From: Cyanobium sp. PCC 7001
GTDB taxonomy: Bacteria > Cyanobacteriota > Cyanobacteriia > PCC-6307 > Cyanobiaceae
Length of the DNA stretch: 64,000 nucleotides
Assembly (NCBI RefSeq): GCF_000155635.1
Contig: NZ_DS990556.1
Location: 2,428,607-2,492,606, forward strand
Direction: 5' to 3'
Both the position numbers and the translations under genes were made by a program. The notes below the pieces were generated by a model. It did not search any database, had not been told where the DNA came from, and was given only the letters and a program-made list of their open reading frames with translations. Positions 20,178 to 28,846 of this stretch are shown in pieces (the stretch's first letter is position 1; each line of letters opens with the position of its first letter).

Positions 20178-20419
20178 GACCAGTCTTCGTCATCAAAACG
20201 CGTGGCCGTCATGTCATTGAGAAGACTCTCTGGCCCCCACGTGGATGCTGCCTCTGCCGATCCAGCCCTTGGATGCGTGGCAGGCCTGATGGTCACCACA
20301 GCCGGAGCGGCCTCGATTTCGACGTCATCCGTCAGTCCAGCAACCTGTAACAGCGGCTTGGCGAGCCGTATCCCTCTCGAATTGCCGATTTTGCCCAGCT
20401 TCCCTCGAACCACGGCCAT
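20171..20419 (-). CDS. MazE/AbrB-type antitoxin
   Basis: 82 residues. The N-terminal half has the AbrB swapped-hairpin motif KLGKIGNSRGIRLAKPLLQ, followed by VEIEAAPAVVTIRPATHPRA, and an acidic C-terminal tail (FDDEDWSW) of the kind that wraps and inhibits MazF. The gene looks complete and overlaps the downstream toxin remnant. It would normally bind its own promoter and neutralise the toxin; with the toxin broken it may now act only as a repressor or be drifting. Confidence 0.85.
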   Translation of the reverse strand: MAVVRGKLGKIGNSRGIRLAKPLLQVAGLTDDVEIEAAPAVVTIRPATHPRAGSAEAASTWGPESLLNDMTATRFDDEDWSW

Positions 20420-20563
20420 CTCTCGCCAGCGTGCTCACATGGTGGCCACGCTGGAGTCCGCTGTTCTTGCTGGGGATCACCGGCAGGACGAAGCCATTCC
20501 CCACACGGCCGTTCCCAGGCGGTTTGGCCTTTCCATCCGCTGGGCTCAGATCCCGGTTGTGCC

Positions 20564-21511
20564 TCAAGAGGCCCGGATCGCCCGCACCCGGTGTTCCTGC
20601 GGGCTGATGCCGCGGACTCGCTTGAAGGCTGCGCTCAGTGCGAACGGCGTGCTGTAGCCCAGGGCGTTGGCAACCGTGCCCACAGTGGCCTCCGGGTCGC
20701 AGAGCATGTCGGCGGCGAGGGCGAGTCGCCAGCTTGTCAGGAACTTCATCGGCGATTCTCCGACGACGTCCCGGAAACGCCTTGAAAGCGCCGAGCGTGA
20801 GGCCCCCACTTCGTGGCAGAGCTGCGCCAGCGTCCATGGAAACGCCGGTTGCTGATGCAGCACCTGCAGGGTGCGGCTCACCAACGGGTCGCTGTGGGCC
20901 CGATACCACGTGGGTGCGCTGGCGGATGGACGTGTGAACCAGGCGCGCAGGATCGCGATCAGGAGGAGATCAATCAGGCGGTCGAGCACGGCCGCCTGGC
21001 CCGCACACTCCTTCTCCATTTCCTCGCACAGCAAGCTCACGAGCGGCGAGCCCCAGGTGTCGTTGGACAGCGTCAGCACCGGGGGCAGCACACGCAGCAA
21101 CCGATCACTGATGTCGCTGGTCGACTCATAGGCGCCCACCAACATCAGCGTTGAGCCGTTTGGATCGTTACCCCAGGTGCGAACCCCGTGCATCAACTCC
21201 TGCTCGAGCGACTCCCCGTTCAGGTTGGTGCAGCGTTGACCGGGGTGAATCACGATCTCTGGTGCGGTGTCCGGGTGATCTGCCACGCAGTAGTGCAGCG
21301 GCGCCCGGGTCACGGCAACGTCGCCCACGCCGAGGCGCACCGGCTCGCTTCCGTCGGGCACAACCCAGGCGTGGCCGCGCACGATCGCCAGCACCGTGAT
21401 CGGGGACTCGGCAAGGATCCGCAGCGACCACGGCGGACGCATCACGGTCCGCAGCGCGAAGGCCCCACGCGCCCGCGGACCGTCCAGCAAGCCACCAAAC
21501 AAGTCCATCAT
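20564..21511 (-). CDS. AraC-family regulator with cupin-like sensor domain
   Basis: 315 residues from ATG 21511. Residues about 1-190 are an AraC_binding/cupin_6-like sensor (LFGGLLDGPRARGAFALRTV, then PGQRCTNLNGESL). Residues 205-310 contain two helix-turn-helices: WTLAQLCHEVGASRSALSRR and TVGTVANALGYSTPFALSAA, then FKRVRGISPQEHR. Proteins of this build regulate neighbouring oxidoreductase genes in many soil bacteria. It is divergent, 103 nt away, from an NmrA-type oxidoreductase gene, its likely target. The pair looks acquired by the host. Confidence 0.9.
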   Translation of the reverse strand: MMDLFGGLLDGPRARGAFALRTVMRPPWSLRILAESPITVLAIVRGHAWVVPDGSEPVRLGVGDVAVTRAPLHYCVADHPDTAPEIVIHPGQRCTNLNGESLEQELMHGVRTWGNDPNGSTLMLVGAYESTSDISDRLLRVLPPVLTLSNDTWGSPLVSLLCEEMEKECAGQAAVLDRLIDLLLIAILRAWFTRPSASAPTWYRAHSDPLVSRTLQVLHQQPAFPWTLAQLCHEVGASRSALSRRFRDVVGESPMKFLTSWRLALAADMLCDPEATVGTVANALGYSTPFALSAAFKRVRGISPQEHRVRAIRAS

Positions 21512-21614
21512 TCCGAGGCTAGGGCTGGACGCTCGCGTATGGATCTGAGCAGCTCAGCGATGGCCTGAACGGAGAGTCCTGCCGAGGATCTGAATCGACC
21601 CTCTCATCCAACGG

Positions 21615-22463
21615 ATGCCAAGCACCCACCACACCACCACGATCCTGGTGATCGGAGCGAGCGGCAAGACCGGCCGCCGCGTGACGGATCGGCTCGTCGC
21701 CCTGGGCCGGCGGGTTCGTCCCGTGTCCCGCTCGACGCAACCACGCTTCGACTGGCAGGACCCCAGCACCTGGTCGCCCTGCCTCGACGGCATCGCCGCC
21801 GTGTACATCACCTACTTCCCAGACCTGGCCCTGCCCGGCGCGGCCGAGACCGTGGACGCGTTCGCGCGACTCGCCGTTGCGCGCGGTGTTCGGCGGCTCG
21901 TGCTGCTCTCCGGCCGCGGCGAGGCGGGGGCCCAGCGCGCCGAACGCTACCTGCAGAACTCGGGGGCCGATTGGACGATCGTCCGCTGCGCGTTCTTCAA
22001 CCAGAACTTCGATGAGAACTTCGCCGACTCCGTGCGCCACGGCATTCTCGGGATGCCGGCCGGTGACACCGCCGAACCGTTCGTCGACGCCGATGACATC
22101 GCCGATGTCGTCGTGGCCGCACTGACCGACGACCGTCACATCGGCGAGCTCTACGAACTGACAGGCCCTCGCCTGCTCACGCTCGCCGAAGCCGCGCAGG
22201 AGCTGGGCGCCGCCATTGGCCGGGAGGTGCGCTACGTGCCGCTGAGCGCCGAGGAGTTCGGCGCCGAGCTGGGAGCCCACGGGATGCCTGCAGCGGACGC
22301 CAACCACCTCGCCACATTGCTCAGTGAGGTGCTCGATGGCCGCAGTTCCCACACCGCTGATGGCGTGTGGCGGGCGCTGGGACGCCCAGCGCGCGACTTC
22401 GCCGATTATGCGAAGGACACCGCCGCGACAGGCGCCTGGCGCCTCGAGACGCTGGCTTCATGA
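21615..22463 (+). CDS. NmrA-like NAD(P)-dependent oxidoreductase
   Basis: 282 residues from ATG 21615. A Rossmann nucleotide-binding motif opens the protein (ILVIGASGKTGRRVTDRLVA). Further landmarks are VYITYFPDLALPGAAETVDA, RRLVLLSGRGEAGAQRAE, ADWTIVRCAFFNQNFDENF and FVDADDIADVVVAAL, typical of atypical SDRs of the NmrA/azoreductase type. The Tyr of the classical SDR active site is absent, as is usual for this group. Substrate unknown. Divergent arrangement with the AraC regulator suggests inducible expression. Confidence 0.88.
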   Translation: MPSTHHTTTILVIGASGKTGRRVTDRLVALGRRVRPVSRSTQPRFDWQDPSTWSPCLDGIAAVYITYFPDLALPGAAETVDAFARLAVARGVRRLVLLSGRGEAGAQRAERYLQNSGADWTIVRCAFFNQNFDENFADSVRHGILGMPAGDTAEPFVDADDIADVVVAALTDDRHIGELYELTGPRLLTLAEAAQELGAAIGREVRYVPLSAEEFGAELGAHGMPAADANHLATLLSEVLDGRSSHTADGVWRALGRPARDFADYAKDTAATGAWRLETLAS

Positions 22464-22932
22464 CCCTGCGGATCATCAGTGGATCAACAGGGCAGCGCTC
22501 CTCGGGCTCTCCCTTGCCTGCTCACACGTCTCACGGCCTGCCTGTCTTGACCGCCTGGTGAACCGTTGCTGCCAGGGCTTGTGCCGACCGGTCCAGGCCC
22601 CCACAACACCCAAGCCGCGCTGAGGCCTGGCTCAAGGGGACTGCTCCTTCGTTCCTATTCCTCCATCTTGATGGATCAGCCTTGGGCTCAGCATTCATTG
22701 CAACGTCTTCTAAAGATGAGCCCGTCGCAGTGAACTGTGACGCGGTCTGCATCTGGCTTTCCACTATCTCCGAGAGGACCAGAGGGATATCGCGCCTTCT
22801 CGAGCAGAGGGGGTATGGGCTGATCAGCGCAACCGAACGAGAACGCACCAAGGCGATCAGGGTGCGACGGACCGGCAAGCTCCATCACGCTTTGAGTAAG
22901 TTGCGGGAGATGAGCCAACGTGCATCGGAGCC
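22464..22932. other. Intergenic stretch without a supported gene
   Basis: About 470 nt between the NmrA-like gene and the flavoprotein gene. Open frames exist on both strands, but none has a recognisable motif and the best of them overlaps the start of the next gene. I see no tRNA, no long repeat and no strong terminator here. The promoter of the downstream gene must lie in the right part. Confidence 0.5.
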
Positions 22933-24555
22933 ATGCCAGAGGAGACCATGCCCGGCGGAAGTCGATCCCATGTGGTCGTCATCGGAGCCGGATGGGCTGG
23001 CTGGGGCGCAGCCAAGGCACTCTGTGAAGCCGGTATTCGTGTCAGCTTGATTGATGGGATGCCTGATCCAACAGGCCGTACGCCAATCACAACGAAAAGC
23101 GGTAAACCGTTCGAGGCAGGCACCAGAGGTTTTTGGAAAGACTATCCAAACATCAATGCCCTCACCGATGAACTCGACGTTGGTGATATCTTCACTGACT
23201 TCACAACCAGTGCCTTCTGGTCGCCCGATGGGTTGGAAGCAACAGCGCCTGTCTTTGGAGCGGCACCCCAATGGCCCAGCCCCCTTGGCCAGATGGTGGC
23301 AACAATCACCAACTTCACACGACTACCCATTCAAGACCGGCTCAGCATCGCAGGGCTTCTCTATACGATGCTTGACCTCTATCGCAGCGAAAAGACTTTC
23401 CAACAGTACGATGATCTCGATGCGCAATCACTCTTTGTCAAGCTCGGCATCAGTGATCGGCTCATCAATGAGTTCTTGCGCCCCACCTTGCTGGTTGGCT
23501 TGTTCAAGCCGCCCGAAGAGCTTTCGGCCGCGGTCACGATGGAGCTCCTCTATTACTACGCCCTGGCCCACCAGGACTCCTTTGATGTCCGTTGGATCAA
23601 GTCGAAGAGCATCGCCGAACATCTGTTTTCGCCTCTGAGCCGAAGGCTGATCTCCCGCCATCATCTGCAGGTCCTTGGGGGAACGTTGGTGAGCCGGGTG
23701 ACCATGTCGTCTGACTCGCAGCGCATCCGCTCGGTTGAACTTCAGAACCTGGCAACCAACACAGTTCAGGTGATTGAGGATGTGGATGCTGTGGTTTTGG
23801 CCGTTGGTGCAAAGGGTCTGAAGTCTCTGATGGATCAATCACCAGACCTCAGCAAGGCAGTTCCAGAGCTTGTTGACGCTGCTTCGCTTGGTTCCATCGA
23901 TGTCGTGTCAGCACGTCTATGGCTGGATCGCTATGTTCCAGCCGCTTACCCAGCCAACGTGTTCTCCCGCTTTGAATCACTGAAGGGCTCTGGGGCCACG
24001 TTTTTCATGCTGGATCAGCTGCACAAGGATGCGCAGCAGGCTCTCTGGGGTGAGGAGCAGCCCCAGGGCTCGGTGGTGGCCAGCGACTTTTACAACGCAA
24101 CGGCCATCGCAGCCATGAGCGACCAGGAGATCATCGATCGGCTCACGGGTGACCTTCTTCCCATCGCGCATCCAGAATTCATCCATGCCAGGGTGGTTGA
24201 TTCCGAGGTACGGCGCTATCCAGGTTCGGTGTCGCTTTTTTCTCCGGGCAGTTTCAGAAAGCGGCCACCCATGGAAACCTCAGTGGAGACGATCGTCTGC
24301 GCTGGCGACTGGGTGCGGATTGGCGACCACGAACACGGAGCCAAGGGTCTGTGTCAGGAACGCGCCTATGTGTGCGGGCTGGAGGCAGGGAACTCCCTGA
24401 TCAGGCGCAAGGTTGTCAACGGTGCCGATCACTCGCATCCCGTTCTCCCGATTCGAGCAGACGAGCCACAAGTCGTTCTAGGCCGTGCTCTCAACAAGCT
24501 CGTGATGAATCCAATCGAAGCCCTCGGTCTGAAGCTGCCCTGGTTCAACTCCTAG
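22933..24555 (+). CDS. Phytoene-desaturase-like FAD-dependent oxidoreductase
   Basis: 540 residues from ATG 22933. The N terminus has the dinucleotide-binding motif VVVIGAGWAGWGAAKALCEA, and a C-terminal FAD segment follows (VCAGDWVRIGDHEHGAKGLC, then QERAYVCGLEAG). The middle part (LLYTMLDLYRSEKTFQQYDD, LFKPPEELSAAVTMELLYYY) resembles the cyanobacterial/plant amine-oxidase-fold desaturase-like group. Members act on carotenoids or other hydrophobic substrates; the actual substrate is not clear. The gene is less GC-rich than core neighbours and stands alone. Confidence 0.85.
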   Translation: MPEETMPGGSRSHVVVIGAGWAGWGAAKALCEAGIRVSLIDGMPDPTGRTPITTKSGKPFEAGTRGFWKDYPNINALTDELDVGDIFTDFTTSAFWSPDGLEATAPVFGAAPQWPSPLGQMVATITNFTRLPIQDRLSIAGLLYTMLDLYRSEKTFQQYDDLDAQSLFVKLGISDRLINEFLRPTLLVGLFKPPEELSAAVTMELLYYYALAHQDSFDVRWIKSKSIAEHLFSPLSRRLISRHHLQVLGGTLVSRVTMSSDSQRIRSVELQNLATNTVQVIEDVDAVVLAVGAKGLKSLMDQSPDLSKAVPELVDAASLGSIDVVSARLWLDRYVPAAYPANVFSRFESLKGSGATFFMLDQLHKDAQQALWGEEQPQGSVVASDFYNATAIAAMSDQEIIDRLTGDLLPIAHPEFIHARVVDSEVRRYPGSVSLFSPGSFRKRPPMETSVETIVCAGDWVRIGDHEHGAKGLCQERAYVCGLEAGNSLIRRKVVNGADHSHPVLPIRADEPQVVLGRALNKLVMNPIEALGLKLPWFNS

Positions 24556-24926
24556 CGCGTGTTGGACTGAAGGGTTCGGACAGCAGCGCCTCGATGCGGA
24601 ATCGACACAGGCGGCATTCCACCCTGGGCTGCCCTGATCAGGACAGCGCCGATCTGGCCACCTGGTATCCCACCCGAGTGCTGGTGAACGGCTTCGACAT
24701 CATCGTTTCTGGAGGGAGGAGTGCGATTGTACGAGCGGAAACCTCTCAAGGGGCATGGAACAGGTTTCATGAAGCAGAGGACAACCGATCGATGGTTGCT
24801 TCATGTGGCGAATTCAGATGATTGATAAGCTTCTTGGTGATCTGCTGGCAGATTCCTGATCGATCAAGGCGTTCACTTGATCAAATTCAGCAACGCTGGA
24901 AATTTGGTTATGATCCTTTAAGCGCT
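24556..24926. other. Gap between flavoprotein gene and integron array
   Basis: About 370 nt with no supported gene. Open frames on both strands lack recognisable motifs. The right border is the last attC-like site of the integron array; I see no further attC core to the left of it, so this is taken as the distal flank of the integron. Confidence 0.5.
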
Positions 24927-25018
24927 GCCGATAACGCTCACCATCACCTGGACGCAGGGAGTCGCTGATTCTAGTCAAGTTAATTTGGGGGCGGCTCAGG
25001 TGGATGGTGTTGTTCGGC
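24927..25018 (-). repeat. attC: attC site after the AAA/TOPRIM cassette
   Basis: The arms CTCACCATCACCTG (from about 24937) and CAGGTGGATGGTG (24998-25010) pair with one extra base. They are bounded by GCCGATAAC at 24927 and GTTCGGC at 25012-25018. It is nearly identical to the site at 26697, except for an AT insertion in the left core. Confidence 0.8.
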
Positions 25019-25032
25019 GACACACACAGCAC

Positions 25033-26646
25033 CTATGCGACTAGATCAGCTGGGAAGGACCCAAGTAAGCCTCGGACAAGACTCACGGCCGCTGCGTCAT
25101 GCACCAACAGATTCTGAACAGCGGCTTCATACTGAGTTCGATTCGCAAAGCTGAGAGCCTTGGCAATGGCGTCAAGCGCTGCAGACTCTCGAATGGGATA
25201 CCTCTGCAGCACCCCGACGAAATCAGATGCACTGACTAATGCCTGAATACGCGCCTCTTCATCTTGAGCACACTTCGCAAAGTCGATTTCTGCAGTACGT
25301 TTACCCCCCGCTGCTACCTCACCCTTCTTCGGCAGAAGTGAGAAGACCTGCGAACGCGCAGACTTTTCTGCGATCCGTACGCTGAGATGCTTGGCATTTT
25401 CACTAATCGCCTTGATGGCATCGACCTTTGCCTTCTCAAGCTTTTCTCCCAAATCGCCGCCTACCACAGACGCGAGCTTCTCGCCAACCAGTCTCTGAAC
25501 TTCGGGATGATAGTAGATAGATTCAACTGAATACACGTTTAGTGGAATCACGCCCTTGGCCTGCAGGTCGGCGATTCGCTCGGGCTCAGACGAGTCGTTA
25601 TCAACCAGACCGAAGGGCTTTACCCAGTGAAGTTCACTTGTGTTTTTGATGCCAACAACCGCATCCTCAACCTCACGACAGCTACCCTTGGCTACGATCG
25701 ATGCATTCGGGAAAAGTAAGCTGTAAAGAGGCTTGTCAAGGCTGTGCTCGACACCCTCGACAAATACGATTTTTCGTCGTTCACCCAGGATAGTTCGCTT
25801 CAGATCGTCATCGATTATTGTGCAGTTCTCCAGTAAATCGATATCGTAAGCACTAACCGTGTCTCCCTCGTAAACGCAGGAGCGCGTCAGCAATACCTTT
25901 GAGCCAAGATTGTCGATTGGGAGCAGAGGCTCGTGCGTAGATACGATGAATGCACATTCGGGCTTTTCCTTAAGTAATAGTGTCAAAAGCGGGGATACGA
26001 TTGAACGATGTAAGTGCCGCTCCGGCTCATCTATAAGGAGAAGTGTTCCCGCTGGCACCGTCAACACGTTGGCGGCAATGAGGATCGCGTTTCGTTCTCC
26101 GTCGGACAATTTGGCGATGCTATATGACTGACTGCCGTTCCTAGACGCCATGATCTCGTCGTTCCCTTCGACTGACACTGAGATGTCGAGATTGGCTAGC
26201 CGCATTAAGCGGTTCAAGGTTGAAAATGCTCCATCCTTGGCGGCTAGCTTGGTCACTTCATTAGTGTCTTTAGCATCGACGGCCCGCGTGATTTGTCGAG
26301 CACGAACGTTTTCAGAATTAACTAGGTCATAGATTGCCATCTGAGCACGCTGCTCTGAGTAATCGTCCATCCATCGTGCATTTATCTGCCGATCATGATG
26401 AAACACATTCTGCTCATACTCGGCACGTTGCCTGCCGGTGAATTCTGGTGATCCAGATCGAAACCAAGTCTGGCGATGCGCGGTGATTCGTCGCGTCTTG
26501 TCTTGGCTGGCTGAAGCAAATGCCTGCATAAGACTTGATTTCCCAGTACCGTTGGCACCCAGTATGAAGACCATTTCCCCTACGTTCACCGACAGTGTAA
26601 GAGGGCCCGAAGGCTTGCCGGTAGGGATCGATAACGAAAATGGCAT
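25033..26646 (-). CDS. Cassette gene: AAA ATPase fused to a TOPRIM-like domain
   Basis: 537 residues. The N-terminal ABC/AAA_21-type ATPase has Walker A GANGTGKSS (30-38), signature LSDGE (180-184), Walker B TLLLIDEPE (201-209) and an H-loop STHEP (236-240). From about residue 290 a second domain follows with IVFVEG (Glu297) and LVDND (Asp349, Asp351), the E...DxD layout of TOPRIM/DUF4435-type domains. This architecture recalls OLD-family nucleases and the fused form of the AriA-AriB (PARIS) anti-phage system. The assignment to either is inference. It is a single-gene integron cassette bounded by two near-identical attC sites; expression probably depends on read-through from upstream. Confidence 0.85.
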   Translation of the reverse strand: MPFSLSIPTGKPSGPLTLSVNVGEMVFILGANGTGKSSLMQAFASASQDKTRRITAHRQTWFRSGSPEFTGRQRAEYEQNVFHHDRQINARWMDDYSEQRAQMAIYDLVNSENVRARQITRAVDAKDTNEVTKLAAKDGAFSTLNRLMRLANLDISVSVEGNDEIMASRNGSQSYSIAKLSDGERNAILIAANVLTVPAGTLLLIDEPERHLHRSIVSPLLTLLLKEKPECAFIVSTHEPLLPIDNLGSKVLLTRSCVYEGDTVSAYDIDLLENCTIIDDDLKRTILGERRKIVFVEGVEHSLDKPLYSLLFPNASIVAKGSCREVEDAVVGIKNTSELHWVKPFGLVDNDSSEPERIADLQAKGVIPLNVYSVESIYYHPEVQRLVGEKLASVVGGDLGEKLEKAKVDAIKAISENAKHLSVRIAEKSARSQVFSLLPKKGEVAAGGKRTAEIDFAKCAQDEEARIQALVSASDFVGVLQRYPIRESAALDAIAKALSFANRTQYEAAVQNLLVHDAAAVSLVRGLLGSFPADLVA

Positions 26647-26696
26647 CTCAGGTAATCATGAAAGGTTGGGTCTGCATCCGTGTCGCGGCAATGTTC

Positions 26697-26786
26697 GCCG
26701 AACGCTCACCATCACCTGGCCGCAAATAGCTTCGCCCAACAGGGACCAACTTACGGTGGCGGCTCAGGTGCATGGTGATGTTAGGC
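26697..26786 (-). repeat. attC: attC site after the SDR cassette
   Basis: Bounded by GCCGAAC (26697-26703) and GTTAGGC (26780-26786). The arms CACCATCACCTGGCCGC and GCGGCTCAGGTGCATGGTG pair over nearly their full length, with unpaired bases in one arm. The SDR stop codon (TAA) lies inside the GTTAGGC core, read as GCCTAAC on the coding strand. Confidence 0.92.
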
Positions 26787-27470
26787 ACCCTTGCTGGACA
26801 TGGCAGGCACATCAATCTCCTTGATACAGGTTTGGCGGGATAAGCACAGAACGCAGTCGATAATCATAAGTAGATCTTCAAGCGGAATCGCATCTGTTGC
26901 GGGAGCTCCAATCTCTGCCAGGTCCGAAAGCACCTCTGGAGTTCCCACATTACCTGGATTGATCACTGTCACAGATATCCGGTCAGGCCGAAGCTCTTCT
27001 CGCAAAGAGTGGACCACACCTCGGAGCCCAAACTTCGAAGCAGAATTTGCGACCTCTCTGCTTGGAAAGTTATCACGCCCGGAAAGAGCTCCCATGAAGA
27101 TGATCTTCGGATTGCTGGACTTTCTCAAAGCAGGCAGCAATGCCTTTACGATTCTGATGGGTGCCATGAGATTGACATTTAGAACTCTAGCAATGTCATC
27201 ATCAGAGCAACTTGAAAATGAATATGATGACGTAAAGGCATCTGTCTCCCAAGTGCCTCCCATGTAGAGAAGAGAATCTAGGACTCCTTCCCCAGCAGCG
27301 TCTGCAACAGTACTGACTCCCTCAGGAGTCGAGACATCAGCCTTAATCCACTCGCCATACTTTGAGACAGAGCGCGATACAGACAATACTCGTTCTGATT
27401 TTGCAACGAGGTGTCGCGCAACAGCCTCCCCAATCCCTCTGCTGCCTCCAATGATCGCGACGTTTGCCAT
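26781..27470 (-). CDS. Cassette gene: short-chain dehydrogenase/reductase
   Basis: 229 residues from ATG 27470. The Rossmann motif VAIIGGSRGIGEAVARHL opens the protein, and VNLMAPIRIVKALLPAL and the SDR-like NPGNVGTPEVL segment follow. In the active-site motif YxxxK the tyrosine is replaced: the sequence reads ANSASKFGLRG, that is N-S-A-S-K where Y-S-A-S-K is usual. The Lys is present. The enzyme may be inactive or use another mechanism. The stop codon is embedded in the attC R'' core. Confidence 0.85.
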   Translation of the reverse strand: MANVAIIGGSRGIGEAVARHLVAKSERVLSVSRSVSKYGEWIKADVSTPEGVSTVADAAGEGVLDSLLYMGGTWETDAFTSSYSFSSCSDDDIARVLNVNLMAPIRIVKALLPALRKSSNPKIIFMGALSGRDNFPSREVANSASKFGLRGVVHSLREELRPDRISVTVINPGNVGTPEVLSDLAEIGAPATDAIPLEDLLMIIDCVLCLSRQTCIKEIDVPAMSSKGA

Positions 27471-27488
27471 GTCAGGAGTTTCAGGTGT

Positions 27489-27580
27489 GCCTAACGCTGC
27501 CCCTGAGTGGCAGGAAATGAGCGTATGGCGTCTCAGCAGAGAGCCGTTGGCGTCCTGGCCACTCGAGGGGCTTGTTAGCT
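27489..27580 (-). repeat. attC: attC site after the P-loop ATPase cassette
   Basis: Bounded by GCCTAAC (27489-27495) and GTTAGCT (27574-27580). The arms GCCCCTGAGTGGC and GCCACTCGAGGGGC pair with one extra G, as expected for an extrahelical base. The ATPase gene stop (TAA) lies in the right-hand core. Confidence 0.92.
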
Positions 27581-28846
27581 GTTCAAGCTGCCCCACCTCA
27601 AATAGAACGCAAAAAACGGATCAGTTACATGCAAAAGCTTATCCTCTTCATCAAAGTCGATTACAGGAGTTGAACTCTGATCAGTTGCAGCTATATCTGA
27701 CATATGCTTCAATACTCTCGCGACTTCTTGAAGTTGCGGCGGTGACTGAGCAGACACCTCGCGAATTGCAGCTCGCATCTCTTCGTATTCAATCGTTACG
27801 AGGCCCGGTTTCAGGAAGGCTAGACCGTGGAGAACAAGCCCATAAATGTCTACCTCGCTGCCATTTTTAAGCTGGCGCGGAATTCGGTCAGAACGCTGCC
27901 TCGGCCCTCGAGCTAGCTTTTCAAAAATAGGACGGCCAATCGTCTCAGCAGTCTCAACGAAAACTCTGTTAGTTCCCTCTGCATCAGTATCTGCGGTCTC
28001 TCCGTTAAAGGATGTCGTAATTCCACGAACACGGCAGATCTCACGACAGAACTCCTGCATGAGATGTGGGCTACCTATTGAATTCGCGGCCAGTTCCTCA
28101 GTTAGCCTATCCGATAGTGCACTGTCCAATAGTGGAAAGCCTGTAGATGGAATATAGGCAAGTTCGGCAGGCGACCATGAAGGTATCTCAACAGGAAGGA
28201 TGCGGCCAGTCATCTCACGCTCAACTTTGAGAGCGTCGTATCTACGGTGAGGTATTGCGATTAGTACTACTGGCAGGCCGTCAAAAATTAGCGGCTTCAG
28301 GGCTCTGACAATCCCACCTTGTAGCTCGCGCGGAAGATAGTGGAAGTCATCAACGATCAATGGCTTGCGAGCCTCCGCTAGCCCCTTTAGAGCGATGACG
28401 CGAGAGGATACAGATCGTGTGTTGCTAGATGTGGTCGTTCGCCCTGTGGACATACTGCCACCTACTTCTCCCTCGCCCTTTGCAATTAGAAAGTTCGCTC
28501 CGGCTGTTCCCTTGGCAGCGACCTCCGCTCCAACCACCTTTTCCTGCCCTATTTCCGCTTCTTGAAAGAGTGAAAGCTGATCAATGACTGTTGTCCAAAA
28601 ATCGTCTTCTTCTCCCACTGCACCGCCATCAACCCAGATTGAGTCCTCGCGAGGCAAGATATTGCGTACCAACACGGTCTTGCCTGACTTTGTGTGGCCG
28701 GTAACGATTACCAGTTTGCACAAGTTATCTCTCACTTGCCCCACGCGCTCTTCGAGCTGCAACTCAAGGCGGGGATTGTATGTGTGGCGTGGAAATCCGC
28801 CCGGCACGAACACGTCTGTGAAACGGTATTCGGCCATACTCATCAA
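27575..28846 (-). CDS. Cassette gene: P-loop ATPase, STAND/AAA_16-like
   Basis: 423 residues from ATG 28846 (an ATG at 28837 is also possible). The nucleotide-binding domain has VIVTGHTKSGKTVLVRN (Walker A, residues 50-57) and a Walker B at residues 161-170 (KPLIVDDFHY), with a downstream ALKPLIFDGLPVVLIAIPHRRYD sensor-like strand. Residues about 115-147 form a Gly/Ser/Thr-rich linker (GEGEVGGSMSTGRTTTSSNT). The C-terminal half is helical without a recognised effector domain. STAND-like ATPases often act as switches in signalling or phage defence; that role here is inference. Stop codon embedded in attC. Confidence 0.8.
   Translation of the reverse strand: MMSMAEYRFTDVFVPGGFPRHTYNPRLELQLEERVGQVRDNLCKLVIVTGHTKSGKTVLVRNILPREDSIWVDGGAVGEEDDFWTTVIDQLSLFQEAEIGQEKVVGAEVAAKGTAGANFLIAKGEGEVGGSMSTGRTTTSSNTRSVSSRVIALKGLAEARKPLIVDDFHYLPRELQGGIVRALKPLIFDGLPVVLIAIPHRRYDALKVEREMTGRILPVEIPSWSPAELAYIPSTGFPLLDSALSDRLTEELAANSIGSPHLMQEFCREICRVRGITTSFNGETADTDAEGTNRVFVETAETIGRPIFEKLARGPRQRSDRIPRQLKNGSEVDIYGLVLHGLAFLKPGLVTIEYEEMRAAIREVSAQSPPQLQEVARVLKHMSDIAATDQSSTPVIDFDEEDKLLHVTDPFFAFYLRWGSLNS

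Noticed and set aside
22682-23050. A 122-codon frame before the flavoprotein gene
   Set aside because: It has no motif and overlaps the start of the well-supported flavoprotein gene in another frame.
24814-25032. A 72-codon minus-strand frame at the distal end of the integron
   Set aside because: It reads through the attC arms and has no motif. More likely non-coding than a sixth cassette gene.
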